Assembly (NCBI GenBank): GCA_032358255.1
Contig: JAULBX010004110.1
Span: 62,001-126,000 of the forward strand
Direction: 5' to 3'
Source of the DNA: Heterotrichella gracilis
Taxonomy: Eukaryota > Sar > Xanthophyceae > Tribonematales > Xanthonemataceae
DNA length: 64,000 bases
A model generated the notes under the pieces. It saw only the letters and a list, made by a program, of their open reading frames with translations. It made no database searches and was not told where the DNA came from. Position numbers and translations under genes: made by a program. The stretch's first letter is position 1; the number at the start of each line of letters is the position of its first letter. Shown one piece after another: positions 28,508 through 38,177 of this stretch.

Positions 28508-28862
28508 AAGGTCGATTTAGGCATGTTATCCAATCTTAGCCTGGACTTTGACTGATTTATCTGAATAACCCACTCGCTAAGATATATTTAATAAACCGAA
28601 AGATGATTTAACTTAAAAAAAGCTATGACTTGAGGCAGTGTTTTATAAAGACTTAAGACAAATTCATTTTTTTCTTCTTTGAAGTTTAAGAAAGGACGTA
28701 TGAAAGATCAAGATTATTCCATTTTGTAATAAAAATTTAATATTTAATTGAACTTGGCTCCAATTACTATTATTGATGAACACAAGTGTTAAATTAATGA
28801 CTTGGCAAGAAAATTTAAACAATAATAATTACATTTGATTATACCCTAATTCCGCTGAATAT
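28508..28862. other. AT-rich intergenic stretch with a probable promoter
   Basis: No convincing reading frame or hairpin. TACATTTG at 28830-28837 matches the -7 consensus and would start transcription about 20 bases before the ATG at 28863. There is no CCCTTAG 50 bp upstream of it. Confidence 0.5.
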
Positions 28863-29273
28863 ATGCAGGTAAAAAAAACTGACTTGGCCGATTTCGAATA
28901 TCAAAATTCGATTCTCTATGTAAAAGCTAAAAAAAGATTATTAGAACTGAAGGACATGCAAGTCATGCTCAAAGATGCTGTTGAACTTGTAGGCGGAGAG
29001 AAGTATTATGCCATTATTGATACTAGTGAACAATCAGATTCAACGTCTGAAGCACGCAAGTACTATACAGAGAGTGAATATTCAAAATACAGGTATGCAG
29101 ATGCCTTTGTGGTTAAATCGATGGCTTTGAAAATGATTGTGAATTTTTATCTGCAAATGTTGGCTCCTCCGGTGCCTTCAAAAATGTTTAATTCTATTGA
29201 AGATGCGCGGTTCTGGATCGAAGAATTAAGAGAAAAGAACAGGTCTAGGAAAAGCGAGCATAGTACTAAATGA
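28863..29273 (+). CDS. Small STAS/SpoIIAA-like protein
   Basis: The 136 residues read as one alpha/beta domain: an initial strand (NSILYVKAKKRLLEL), a helix (DMQVMLKDAVELVGG), YYAIIDTSEQSDSTSEARKY at the loop where STAS proteins carry the regulatory Ser, a helix-strand (ADAFVVKSMALKMIVNFYLQ) and PPVPSKMFNSIEDARFWIEE at the end. This pattern occurs in a Bacteroidota family related to STAS/SEC14-like proteins. It stands alone, converging on a SpoIIE phosphatase gene, which fits a partner-switch component. The C-terminal 15 residues are basic and disordered. Confidence 0.65.
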   Translation: MQVKKTDLADFEYQNSILYVKAKKRLLELKDMQVMLKDAVELVGGEKYYAIIDTSEQSDSTSEARKYYTESEYSKYRYADAFVVKSMALKMIVNFYLQMLAPPVPSKMFNSIEDARFWIEELREKNRSRKSEHSTK

Positions 29274-29326
29274 ATCTTATAAATTTAGGTTCACCGCTGA
29301 TTTGAAATATTGGGCGGTACTATTGA

Positions 29327-31246
29327 TCAATCAAAACTGATTCCTAAAAGGCACACATCGTCAATTTGTTCCATGCTGCCTTTCCATTCAGTGAAAGCCT
29401 CTTCAAATAATGTTTTTTGATGTATCAGTTTCTCTGTATGATACTTTTCAATGAGAGAAAGAAAACGTTTAAATTTTAACTTCTTGGCTTCTGAGCCTCC
29501 AAATTGATCAACAAAACCATCGGTGTACATATAGATCAGGTCTCCTTTTTGTAAATTAACCGAAATAGTTGTAAAAGGCTGGATATTCACATAATTACCA
29601 ATGGGTTGTTTGTTGGGGATCAGTTTTATGATTCCGCTTTCACGGTGAATAAGTAAGGGGCTGTTTGCACCGGCCCAAAGAAGAGTTTTCTCTTTTGAAT
29701 TGTAAACAGCTAATGAAATATCCATACCGTCGCGAATATAATCTTCACTGTTTTCAAATTGTTCAATCACCAATTCTCTGGTTTTGTTTAGTATTTCTCC
29801 CGGATCAAGCAAACAGTAGTCTTTTACAGCCCTGTTTAAAGCATTGTGACAAACTACACTTACCATGGCTCCCGGAACCCCATGCCCGGTGCAATCACCC
29901 ACAGCAAAAATAATGTGATCATTCACTTCTTCAAGCCAGTAAAAATCACCGGCAACAATGTCCTTGGGTTTGTAAAGAACGAATGAATTGGCAAGGTATT
30001 TTTCGAGTTTTCGTGCAGATGGTAAAATGGCGTATTGTAATCGCTTAGCATACTTGATGCTGTCGAGAATTTCAGTATTCTTTTGTTCCAGTGCTTTTAA
30101 AAGAGTTTTACTTTCCGAGTTTTTCAAGTGCAAGGCAATGTAATCGGAGATGGATTGAATGAATAAAATATCTTCCTGCATCCATTCTTTTTTTTCTCGC
30201 TTCTGCTCACAACAAACCACACCAATAACTTCCCCGTTTATTTTAATTGGGCAATCTAACATAGAGTAGATGCTCATTGGAATTAAATAATTCTCAGAAA
30301 ATTCTATGGTGTCTTCGTCGGTTAAGGCATCATTAGCCGCAACACACGGTTTAGTCAGCAGCGCATGAAAATACCTTGGGTAGTCTTTTGATTCTAGGTA
30401 CATAACGGAAGTGTCAATTTGCCCCTCATCTACCATGACTTCCTTTTTAAGGGATTTTTTATCACTCGATAATAACCAGATACTGGTTCTGCTATTCTTT
30501 AAGGTGTTAGAGATGAAGGTAACTATATAGTTAAGACTTGCATTATTTTCATGTTGATCATTGTAATTTTCGACTTTAATATTTGAAAGTTGAATTATCG
30601 CTTTGTTATAATATTCGAGCCGCCTTCTTTTGTGAAAATTTGTTTTTTGCAGGTAATCATTCAAATTGTTGATATCCCCTAAACCGTTGATATATTTTTC
30701 AATGCTGGAAATGGTATTGGTCATGATAGCGCAAAAACCAATTGTTACGAGGTAATAAAGCGGAATACTATTCAGAATGAAGGGATCATTGCTAATGAAT
30801 TTCATGAAAGTAATGTATATCAGGGTCAGAAAACCTTGTATCCAGATGTGTTTTTTGTCGGCGATGAGTCCAACAAAGCCGATGTATGCGAAAAGGAAGA
30901 GCATATTCCGCATGAAAAAAAGGTCTCTGCTGATTTGAATGTTTGAATAGAATTCAGGGAAGAGTATGATTGAAAATACAATACTGGACAAAGCGGTGTA
31001 TGAAAGCAAAACAAAATTTTGTTTATAAAGTTTTGTTTTATTGAAGAGAAACACTATAAATGAAACGAAGATGATACTCAAAAAAACAGACTGCATGATC
31101 TTTTGAGGTAAAGGGTACAAGGCAAAGAAAGTTGAATACTCGAACAGCATCCCTGTGATTTGAAGGATGCTGACAAGCATTGATACCTGTATCATTCCGT
31201 TTCGGTGACTTTTTGATATGGAACGAGTAGTTTTGTTACTTTGCAT
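29327..31246 (-). CDS. Membrane-anchored GAF-SpoIIE (PP2C) serine phosphatase
   Basis: The 639-residue protein has about six TM helices in residues 15-180 (MLVSILQITGMLF, then FIVFLFNKTKL, then FLFAYIGFVGLIA), a linker, and a GAF domain (about 225-375, with SIYSMLDCPIKINGEVIGVVC). The SpoIIE phosphatase domain (about 400-639) has the metal and substrate motifs IVAGDFYW, VGDCTGHGVPGAMVS, DGMDISLAV, TDGFVDQFGG and IDDVCLLG. Such proteins dephosphorylate Ser or Thr on SpoIIAA/SiaC-like antagonists. Possible substrates in the window are the 28863, 21703 and 45670 products. Confidence 0.9.
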   Translation of the reverse strand: MQSNKTTRSISKSHRNGMIQVSMLVSILQITGMLFEYSTFFALYPLPQKIMQSVFLSIIFVSFIVFLFNKTKLYKQNFVLLSYTALSSIVFSIILFPEFYSNIQISRDLFFMRNMLFLFAYIGFVGLIADKKHIWIQGFLTLIYITFMKFISNDPFILNSIPLYYLVTIGFCAIMTNTISSIEKYINGLGDINNLNDYLQKTNFHKRRRLEYYNKAIIQLSNIKVENYNDQHENNASLNYIVTFISNTLKNSRTSIWLLSSDKKSLKKEVMVDEGQIDTSVMYLESKDYPRYFHALLTKPCVAANDALTDEDTIEFSENYLIPMSIYSMLDCPIKINGEVIGVVCCEQKREKKEWMQEDILFIQSISDYIALHLKNSESKTLLKALEQKNTEILDSIKYAKRLQYAILPSARKLEKYLANSFVLYKPKDIVAGDFYWLEEVNDHIIFAVGDCTGHGVPGAMVSVVCHNALNRAVKDYCLLDPGEILNKTRELVIEQFENSEDYIRDGMDISLAVYNSKEKTLLWAGANSPLLIHRESGIIKLIPNKQPIGNYVNIQPFTTISVNLQKGDLIYMYTDGFVDQFGGSEAKKLKFKRFLSLIEKYHTEKLIHQKTLFEEAFTEWKGSMEQIDDVCLLGISFD

Positions 31247-31370
31247 TTTTTTTTGAATATCCTGTATTCGATTAGTTCGACTTAATTTCGTTTAAAAACA
31301 ATTTCCGTTTCTTAGATTCAAGTATGTATCAATACTATTCAAAAGAATTTTTCGAATAGTTAAAAAGTAT

Positions 31371-33269
31371 TTAGTTAACATGGAAATAAGCAATGGCATT
31401 TTTTAATTCTTCTGACTGACTTGCTAATTCTTCTGCCGATGCGGCCATTTCTTCTGACATTGCTGCTGTTTCCTGAATAATTTCATTGTGGCTGTTGATC
31501 ACATCATTGATCTGATTGATACCCGAATCCTGTTGTACATTGGCATTAGCGATCTCTTTTATTAACTGAGCGGTGTTTTCTACCTGAGGCACCAATTCTA
31601 ACAGCAAATTACTTGATTCTGTGGCGACATTCACACTTTGAACTGCTAATTCATTAATTTCAAGTGCAGCGAGATTACTCTTTTCGGCGAGCTTTCGAAC
31701 TTCTGCAGCGATGGCTGCAAATCCTTTTCCGTTTTCTCCCGCTCTGGCTGCTTCTACAGCCGCATTTAAAGCAAGAATATTTGTTTGTGAAGCCAGTTCA
31801 TTCACAATATTGATCTTTTCACTAATTTCCTGCATTTTACTTAAGGTATTAGCTACGGCTTGTTGTCCTTTGTGTATTTCACCGGCAATTTTTTGTGCTG
31901 TGACTTCTGTTGTTTTTGCATTACCTGCCGTTTCACGAATACTTGCTGCAATTTCTTCTATGGCAGCAGCCGACTCTTCGGCGCCGGAGGCCTGTGAATT
32001 AGCGCCTTCTGATAGTTTTTGAGAGAGGTCGTTTAATTCTGCTCCGGCATTAGTTATTTGTGTAATTCCCGAACTAACATTTCCGATCATTGTTTTTAAA
32101 TGCCCCGCCATGTTTTTTAAATTGCTTAATAATTGTGAGATCTCATCCTTGCCTTTTACTTCCCCTATCTCCACATTCAAGTTGCCTTGCGCAATGTTCT
32201 TTGCAATATCAATACTTCTGATCAGTGGTTTTACAATACTGTCTGCGAGAATGTATACAACAATACCAAGCAGGAGCATACTGATGAGTTCAATGATGAT
32301 GATGCTTGTAAGAATAGCATTGGCTTCTGCCATGGCTTCCGATTTTGGGACTTTAAATCGCAGGGTCCAAGGTTGTTTTGATGCCCCAAAATAGATGGGT
32401 GTATAATTAATTATATAATCAACTCCTGTTTGCATATCGGAGCTGTTATATGTAAACGATTTGCCTTCGCTGATGGCATTCATAGCTTCTCTGTTTAATG
32501 AGTCTGAATGATGCAGCCCAATGTTCTTTCCTTCATGATCTGTCACAACGATTCCGCTGTTTGAAATTAATTGACAATAACCGGATTCAAACATTTTTAC
32601 ATCTTTGTAAATGGTTTGAAGTGGGCTCAAGTCAAGATCTACACCAATTACACCTATAAATTGCTTATTGGTATTATGATAAGGTATCGCAATGCTGGTT
32701 TCAAAAAAAGTTTCCTTTCCGTCGCCAACATAATCGTAAAAGTAAGGTTCAACAATGGTTAAGGCATCGGCCTTTTTAGGAACTGCATAATAATCTTCTG
32801 AATACTGATCTTCCTCATTTTCCTCTTTAGGTGTTGTTTGTAACAATATCTGGCCATTGGATTTATAGAAAGAGTGTTGAAATCTTCCATGACTGCCATA
32901 GTTTATAGAGTCCTTATAATAATTATCTAAGGTATCCATGCTGTTTGCTTCGAACTGAATCCAAACAGATAAGTAATTAGTATTTTTTTCTAAAGCACTC
33001 TTCACGGTTTTTCTGTATTCAGAACGGGTAGTCTTCGGGTTACTTTTTAAAGCAGCTACCACATCATTTAAGGCATAGGTTTTATTTATTGCATCTTCAA
33101 AAAAGGATTTTACCTGAATGGAGGATGCCAGGGATTTGTTTTTTAATAATTCCTCTGCCGACTTTTCGGCCCAGGCCTTGGTTGAATTGTATATTAATAT
33201 TGTAGATATACTGAAGAGTATAAAAACGGCGCAGAGAATGCTAAGATTTAGTTTGATTTTTAGTTTCAT
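31371..33269 (-). CDS. Methyl-accepting chemotaxis protein with double Cache sensor
   Basis: The 632-residue protein has TM1 (about 8-28) and a periplasmic dCache_1-like domain (about 35-315: YLSVWIQFEAN, YAVPKKADALTIVEPYFYD, FIGVIGVDLDLSPLQTIY, GIVVTDHEGKNIG). TM2 (about 322-345), HAMP and a signalling domain with [20 protein letters not shown] follow. It ends shortly after the signalling helix (AIAYFHVN), without the tether of the other MCP. dCache sensors bind small molecules such as amino acids or carboxylates. It is divergent from an OprB-like porin gene and both have candidate CCCTTAG-type promoters, so porin and receptor may serve the same solute. Confidence 0.94.
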   Translation of the reverse strand: MKLKIKLNLSILCAVFILFSISTILIYNSTKAWAEKSAEELLKNKSLASSIQVKSFFEDAINKTYALNDVVAALKSNPKTTRSEYRKTVKSALEKNTNYLSVWIQFEANSMDTLDNYYKDSINYGSHGRFQHSFYKSNGQILLQTTPKEENEEDQYSEDYYAVPKKADALTIVEPYFYDYVGDGKETFFETSIAIPYHNTNKQFIGVIGVDLDLSPLQTIYKDVKMFESGYCQLISNSGIVVTDHEGKNIGLHHSDSLNREAMNAISEGKSFTYNSSDMQTGVDYIINYTPIYFGASKQPWTLRFKVPKSEAMAEANAILTSIIIIELISMLLLGIVVYILADSIVKPLIRSIDIAKNIAQGNLNVEIGEVKGKDEISQLLSNLKNMAGHLKTMIGNVSSGITQITNAGAELNDLSQKLSEGANSQASGAEESAAAIEEIAASIRETAGNAKTTEVTAQKIAGEIHKGQQAVANTLSKMQEISEKINIVNELASQTNILALNAAVEAARAGENGKGFAAIAAEVRKLAEKSNLAALEINELAVQSVNVATESSNLLLELVPQVENTAQLIKEIANANVQQDSGINQINDVINSHNEIIQETAAMSEEMAASAEELASQSEELKNAIAYFHVN

Positions 33270-33315
33270 TTTTTATTTAATAGTAATTCTATTTCAGATA
33301 GTAAAATAGAGAGGA

Positions 33316-33374
33316 CAAAGGTCATAAAAGAGCAAAGAGTATGTCTTACATGAAACATATAAAATTACTAAGGC
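33316..33374 (-). promoter_or_regulatory. Probable CCCTTAG-type promoter of the dCache MCP (51-bp spacing)
   Basis: On the minus strand GCCTTAG starts at 33374 and GACCTTTG starts at 33323: one mismatch in each element and 51 bp between them, not 50. The leader would be about 40 bases. Confidence 0.55.
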
Positions 33375-33441
33375 TTTTCCATTATAAGTATGACTGTCTT
33401 GTTTGTTGAGCATAGCCTGATTTACAGCGCTGCATACAAAT

Positions 33442-33507
33442 AAATGAAAGCCCTAATTTTCTTAAATAGAATCCTTAGATAATTTGAAAAGTTCAAACCT
33501 AATTTTG
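33442..33507 (+). promoter_or_regulatory. Probable CCCTTAG-type promoter of the porin gene (49-bp spacing)
   Basis: AAATGAAAG leads into CCCTAA at 33451, and a perfect TAATTTTG starts at 33500, 49 bp later. A further TCCTTAG lies at 33472. The predicted start leaves a leader of only about 15 bases before the ATG at 33526. Confidence 0.5.
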
Positions 33508-33525
33508 TGGCAGAAAAATAATACT

Positions 33526-35112
33526 ATGAAAAAACTTTTTACATTAATTACCATTACACTTTTAAGCAGCCCGGTGTTCGCTGATAAAATTAGTGTCGAT
33601 TCACTCCCGCAATCAATCAAACATGTCGACATCAATCAGGACAACATTATCACTTTTGAGGAAACGCGTTTCATTTTTGAAAAATATCTGTTGAATGACG
33701 GTAAAAAAACAGAGAATAATGAGCAGGGGAATACAGAATCAACTATGATTGATCTAATTAGTTTTTTGGAAGGCTGTGATTTTTGTAATATTAAAAACAC
33801 GCCTGCTTCAAAACGCTTTATTGAAGTGTATTTTTCTAAGAAATATGTAACAAAACATGATCTTTCAAACGAATTCGATTCTATTGTTGTAAATTCAATG
33901 GAACCTGAATCTACATTTGATAAGTATTTTTCAGTAGCTGCTCAAATTGTGAGTTTACACCAACGAGTTTTAAATCCTTCTAAAAATGTAGAAGATGAAG
34001 GAAACGGACAACCAAATACCTGGGGAAATGAAACCATGGTGATTTTTGATCTCCCCATTAGTATTAAACCCTGGAAGAATGGGTACATTGATATTATGCC
34101 GGAGTTTACCGCCGGAAACGCTCTGGCCGGCGCTACAGGAATGGGTGGGTTTGTGAATGCTATTTATGGCTCTACCACTGCAAAACCTATCTTATTTAGA
34201 GCACAGTTTTCTCAACTTTTAGAATCAAAAAACGAAAATGCATTAGTGAAGAGCGTTGAATTCAAGATAGGCAGAATGAATATGTTGGATCTTTTTGATT
34301 ACAATGCTTTTTCAGGAGATCCTTATGCTGATTTTATAAATTTTAATCACATTATGCCTTCTGCCTGGGATTATTCGGGTAATGCCTATGGTTATGTTTT
34401 TGGTGCAGGTTTTAAAATGAGTTTTAAGAACAGTCAGATCAATTTTGCTACTGCTGCAGTGAATAATACCCCGGCTGGAATTGAAATGGATCGTAATGTA
34501 AAGCAGGGACATAGTTTTAATTTACAGTACGTGAGACGTTTTTCATTAGGCACTAAGTCTGGTTCAATCAGGGCTTTGGGTTTTTATAACCGTGCCTTAA
34601 GCGGTGTATATTCTGAATGTAGTTTTGATTCTTTAAGTGGTGCTGCATATTTTGAAGATTCTTTAAAAAGTTACCAAATAAAATTTGGATTTGCCTTGGA
34701 TGCTGATATGGCTTTAAACGACGCACTAGGTTTATTTGCCCGTTATAGCTGGAACAATGGCAAGACCGAAGCGATGCATTACACCGAAGCCGATGCTTCG
34801 TTAAATTTTGGTATGAAATACAATTTACATAAATTCAGAAGACCAAATGATGACATCGGTATGGCAGTATCTGTTAATTCGCTTTCAAATGATCATAGAA
34901 CATTTATTGAGAACGGTGGTACCGGGTTTATGCTTGTGAACGGTATTTCAGCCTATCAAAAGGAATATGCTTTTGAAGTCTTTTATAATATCAATTTGTT
35001 TAAATATACAACCATTGGATTTAATTATCAGTACATTATCAATCCGGGCTATAACAAAGCGTCAACAAGCACAAGTTTTGTGGCCTTGCGTTTAAATTTT
35101 TCTTTCGAATAA
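33526..35112 (+). CDS. OprB-like carbohydrate-type porin with N-terminal EF-hand
   Basis: A frame opens with TTG at 33484, but the ATG at 33526 begins a proper signal peptide (KKLFTLITITLLSSPVFA) and lies after the -7 element, so I use it (528 aa). Residues about 30-50 contain a calcium-binding EF-hand loop (DINQDNIITFEE). Residues about 165-528 are beta-barrel-like, with the OprB-family block DYNAFSGDPYADFINF then AWDYSGNAYGYVFGA (family pattern: D.N.fa.Dp...Fln....AWDy....GY..G). It ends in Phe-Glu after FVALRLNFSF. OprB-type porins pass sugars or other small solutes. The EF-hand and cysteine pair (CDFC) are extra. Confidence 0.75.
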   Translation: MKKLFTLITITLLSSPVFADKISVDSLPQSIKHVDINQDNIITFEETRFIFEKYLLNDGKKTENNEQGNTESTMIDLISFLEGCDFCNIKNTPASKRFIEVYFSKKYVTKHDLSNEFDSIVVNSMEPESTFDKYFSVAAQIVSLHQRVLNPSKNVEDEGNGQPNTWGNETMVIFDLPISIKPWKNGYIDIMPEFTAGNALAGATGMGGFVNAIYGSTTAKPILFRAQFSQLLESKNENALVKSVEFKIGRMNMLDLFDYNAFSGDPYADFINFNHIMPSAWDYSGNAYGYVFGAGFKMSFKNSQINFATAAVNNTPAGIEMDRNVKQGHSFNLQYVRRFSLGTKSGSIRALGFYNRALSGVYSECSFDSLSGAAYFEDSLKSYQIKFGFALDADMALNDALGLFARYSWNNGKTEAMHYTEADASLNFGMKYNLHKFRRPNDDIGMAVSVNSLSNDHRTFIENGGTGFMLVNGISAYQKEYAFEVFYNINLFKYTTIGFNYQYIINPGYNKASTSTSFVALRLNFSFE

Positions 35113-35129
35113 TCTCAGTTGAATACACA

Positions 35130-35166
35130 AAAGGGCTGTTTCTAAAGGGAACAGTCCTTTTTTTTT
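35130..35166 (+). terminator. Intrinsic terminator of the porin gene
   Basis: AAAGGGCTGTT pairs with AACAGTCCTTT (one G-T pair) and runs into T9. It lies 18 bases after the stop. Confidence 0.9.
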
Positions 35167-35327
35167 GCCCACTTGAAAAGGAATTTTGAGATATATTCAA
35201 GCAATGCTTAGCTGCAAGAATGAATATGGTATTTAAAACCAACAGAATGGTTTTAACTTAGAGTAAAAATTGGCGGTTAAAGTAATGAAGTATAGTGTGG
35301 ATTAACAAACGCTGGAAGTAACTGAAA

Positions 35328-36515
35328 TTACCTGTTTTTTTTCAGTACATGTACTCCGTTGTTTTTGGTTTGTTTGGGATAGTTTTGAATTAGTTCAGTA
35401 TAAAAGTCTAAGATCTTTTTGATTTCGGGTTTGATATTCAAATAAAAGATCTTTTGAACTTCTGCAGTGAGCAGCTCTTTTTCGAAGGATTGGAGTTCAA
35501 CAATATGTGTTTTTAATTCTGTAAGGCCATAATAACCGGCATAATTAATAAGATCATGAAATTCCTTATTCCTTTCCGGAAAATAGTTTTTTTCTATGGA
35601 TTCTTCAACTGTGGTTTTTGCCTTTCTCACAATTTCATGGAATCCTTTCAGCCAGGTTAAAAATAATTCATCATCACCTTTGGCAATTTCTAAGGCTTTA
35701 CTATAATCGTATGCCTGGTAATCATCGTTAAATAAAATTTCCGATGAGTTGGAAGGAAAACCTGCTGACTCATTCGTTTGTAATGTTAGAAAAACCTTAA
35801 TTTGTGTTTCCAGGTCAAATTGTGAAAAAGGTTTTACGAGAACCGCATTCATGCCGGCGAAGAGACATTCCTTTTTGATAAGTGAATCAGAGTGACCGGT
35901 GATGCCAATAACAGGTACTTGTAATGAATGTTCTGTTCTGATTTTTTTAACAAGGTCAATGCCGCTTATACCTGGTAAGTTTAAGTCTGTCAAGATCAAA
36001 TCATAATGAGTTGTCTGTATTTTTTGAAATGCTTGATCAGCATGGGCTGCCAGATCGTTCTCAATGCCCATTTCATCAAGTAAAGCAGAAATGTATACTT
36101 GATTTAATTCGTTATCTTCTACCAGAAGGATTTTGGTTTTTTGAACTGCCGGATGTTTGGATGAGTCCAAATCAAGGCTTGATATTTTTTCGGTTTCAAG
36201 AACCTCCTCAAGGGCAGGTAAAATGAGATGTTTTAATGTTTGACTATTCAGGATCTTATCAATGCCCTTGTTTTCAAACTGGGTTAATGAGTCTGGGTCA
36301 CAATCATATCGAGTCACGAGTATCTTAGGGCAACCATCCATTTCCAGATGTTGGATCTCATGGATTAATTCAAAAATGGAAATATCGGTGAGATTATCAA
36401 AAATAAGGATCAAATTCGGTTTTTTGAATTTAGCAATGCCAAAGGCCTGCATGCCGCTTTGAGCCACCAATACATTAAAGCCTGCAGAATGCAACTGTCT
36501 GCCAAAACAATGCAA
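35328..36515 (-). CDS. REC-REC-HPt-like signalling protein, start uncertain
   Basis: The listed start is a TTG. The first receiver (to about residue 110) is incomplete from there: its first strand (HTILLVSTSTEEL) is encoded upstream in the same frame, which stays open into the end of the previous gene without any ATG or GTG. In this receiver the usual Asp position is Phe (LILIFDN), so it is probably not phosphorylated there. The second receiver (about 125-245) has LLVEDNE, Asp177 in LILTDLNLPGISG and Lys in LVKPFSQ. The C-terminal helices contain FHDLINYAGYYG, placed like an HPt His. It is last in the 43379-35328 operon and probably relays phosphate from the hybrid kinase. Confidence 0.75.
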   Translation of the reverse strand: MHCFGRQLHSAGFNVLVAQSGMQAFGIAKFKKPNLILIFDNLTDISIFELIHEIQHLEMDGCPKILVTRYDCDPDSLTQFENKGIDKILNSQTLKHLILPALEEVLETEKISSLDLDSSKHPAVQKTKILLVEDNELNQVYISALLDEMGIENDLAAHADQAFQKIQTTHYDLILTDLNLPGISGIDLVKKIRTEHSLQVPVIGITGHSDSLIKKECLFAGMNAVLVKPFSQFDLETQIKVFLTLQTNESAGFPSNSSEILFNDDYQAYDYSKALEIAKGDDELFLTWLKGFHEIVRKAKTTVEESIEKNYFPERNKEFHDLINYAGYYGLTELKTHIVELQSFEKELLTAEVQKIFYLNIKPEIKKILDFYTELIQNYPKQTKNNGVHVLKKNR

Positions 36516-36589
36516 TTCTTCGGTTGAAGTGCTTACCAGCAGAATAGTATGTTTTGAATCTTTCAGGACTTGAAATATTAAATTTCTTC

Positions 36590-38170
36590 TTAAAATCGGG
36601 CACCAATCAAAAGGATATCATCGGTTTGTTCTTCGAAACCTTTCCAACTCATGATTGATTCTTCAAATATAGCTTTTTGATCAGACATAGGCTTTTCATT
36701 GAGCGAAAAAATGAGGTTTTTAAGGTTCTTTTTCATGAATTTTTTAGTGTGACTGCCCCCATGTTGATCGGCGTAACCATCACTAAATAAGTAAAATGCT
36801 TCGCCTTTTGTGATGGAATGAAAATGTTTGGTGAATTCCTTTAATTCCATGCCGCCCAATTCTTGTCGGTTCCCTTTTATTTCGTTCATCTCATTTCCGC
36901 GAGCAATAACTACCGAGCGCTTGGCTCCTGCAAATTCAAGACTTTGATGTTTCTGATCGAATAAACAGACCGCTAATTCCATGCCGTCTTTAATACCTCC
37001 GTTGTTTTGATTCAATAGGCTGACAATACTGTCATTGAGTTCGTGAAGAATTTTTTCAGGCGAGTAAATGTGTTTGATCTTCACAATTTGTTCCAGTAAA
37101 ACGATACTAATAGTGGTGAGAAGGGCGCCGGGCACACCATGGCCTGTGCAGTCACCCAAAATTAAAAGGGTTTTTTCACCAATGTTATGTGTCCAGTAAA
37201 AATCTCCACCAACTTTATCCTTGGGTTTGTATAAAATGAAGCTGTCTTCAAACTGTTTAGAAATTTTGCTGTTACTTGGGAAAATGGCATTTTGAATATA
37301 GCGGGCATAACTTAAACTTTGTTGTGTTTCTTCAAATAAGTCGTTCAACTTTTTCATAAAATCGGCATCTTCAATTTCAGCTGCTTTTTTTGAACTGATG
37401 TCCGTTCCGCTTATGATGCAACCTACAACTTCCGATTGCGGATTGTAAATAGGTTCGATGATATAATTTACCCACTTGGTAGTGAATCCAAGATTCACAC
37501 TTTTTTCAAATTCAGTAATTCTTCCTTTAAAGGCATTCTCAATTCGTTTGCGTACAAAATGATGTTCTGACGGGTGAATGTATTGAAAGATGTTGCCGCC
37601 AATACTTAAGTTTTCTTCTTTAAACATGTAACCTTTTTCATTGGCGGTGGTATTGAAACTGGTGATCTCTAAATTTTTATTCAATGAAACAAAGGAATGA
37701 GACTTAATATCTACAAGGGCTTTTACATGTTCGTTTTTAATATTTTGTTTAAGATGGGTTCTTATTCGGGCAATTAGCTCAGCATGATTAAAGGGTTTGG
37801 TGATATAATCCACCGCCCCTAATTCAAAAGCTTTGATCATGTTTTGGGTTTGACAGGCAGCAGTAAGGTAAATCACCGGAATATCTGTTGTTTGGGTATC
37901 ACCTTTTAATATCTTATATACGTCAAATCCGTTCAACTCAGGCATAAACACGTCTAGAAGAATGAGATCGGGTGACTTTTTTTGCGCGATTGAAATTCCA
38001 TTTTGAGGATGGAGCGCAGTTAAAACGTCATAATTGTATTTTTTCAACAAGGCACCTAATACTTTAATATTTGATTCTGAATCATCTATGATGAGAATGC
38101 AGTTTTTTTTCGATCCCGGAAAGGCATTCACATTTTGATCAGTTAATAAAGGGGGCGCTTTAATTTTCAT
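36590..38170 (-). CDS. Response regulator with PAS and SpoIIE phosphatase output
   Basis: The 526-residue protein has a receiver (about 22-145; LIIDDSE, Asp73 in LILLDVFMPELNG, Lys in ITKPFNHA), a PAS domain (about 155-270), a short coiled coil, and a SpoIIE PP2C domain (about 295-526; VGGDFYW, LGDCTGHGVPGALL, DGMELAV, SDGYADQHGG, TDDILLIG). Phosphorylation by the upstream hybrid kinase (7-base gap) would gate the phosphatase, as in RsbU/SiaA-like pathways. It links two-component input to partner switching. Confidence 0.92.
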   Translation of the reverse strand: MKIKAPPLLTDQNVNAFPGSKKNCILIIDDSESNIKVLGALLKKYNYDVLTALHPQNGISIAQKKSPDLILLDVFMPELNGFDVYKILKGDTQTTDIPVIYLTAACQTQNMIKAFELGAVDYITKPFNHAELIARIRTHLKQNIKNEHVKALVDIKSHSFVSLNKNLEITSFNTTANEKGYMFKEENLSIGGNIFQYIHPSEHHFVRKRIENAFKGRITEFEKSVNLGFTTKWVNYIIEPIYNPQSEVVGCIISGTDISSKKAAEIEDADFMKKLNDLFEETQQSLSYARYIQNAIFPSNSKISKQFEDSFILYKPKDKVGGDFYWTHNIGEKTLLILGDCTGHGVPGALLTTISIVLLEQIVKIKHIYSPEKILHELNDSIVSLLNQNNGGIKDGMELAVCLFDQKHQSLEFAGAKRSVVIARGNEMNEIKGNRQELGGMELKEFTKHFHSITKGEAFYLFSDGYADQHGGSHTKKFMKKNLKNLIFSLNEKPMSDQKAIFEESIMSWKGFEEQTDDILLIGARF

Positions 38171-38177
38171 TAGATAA

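Noticed and set aside
36590-36600. Programmed -1 frameshift joining the SpoIIE and REC-REC genes
   Set aside because: The junction lacks a standard X-XXY-YYZ slippery heptamer, so I list it only as one of several explanations.
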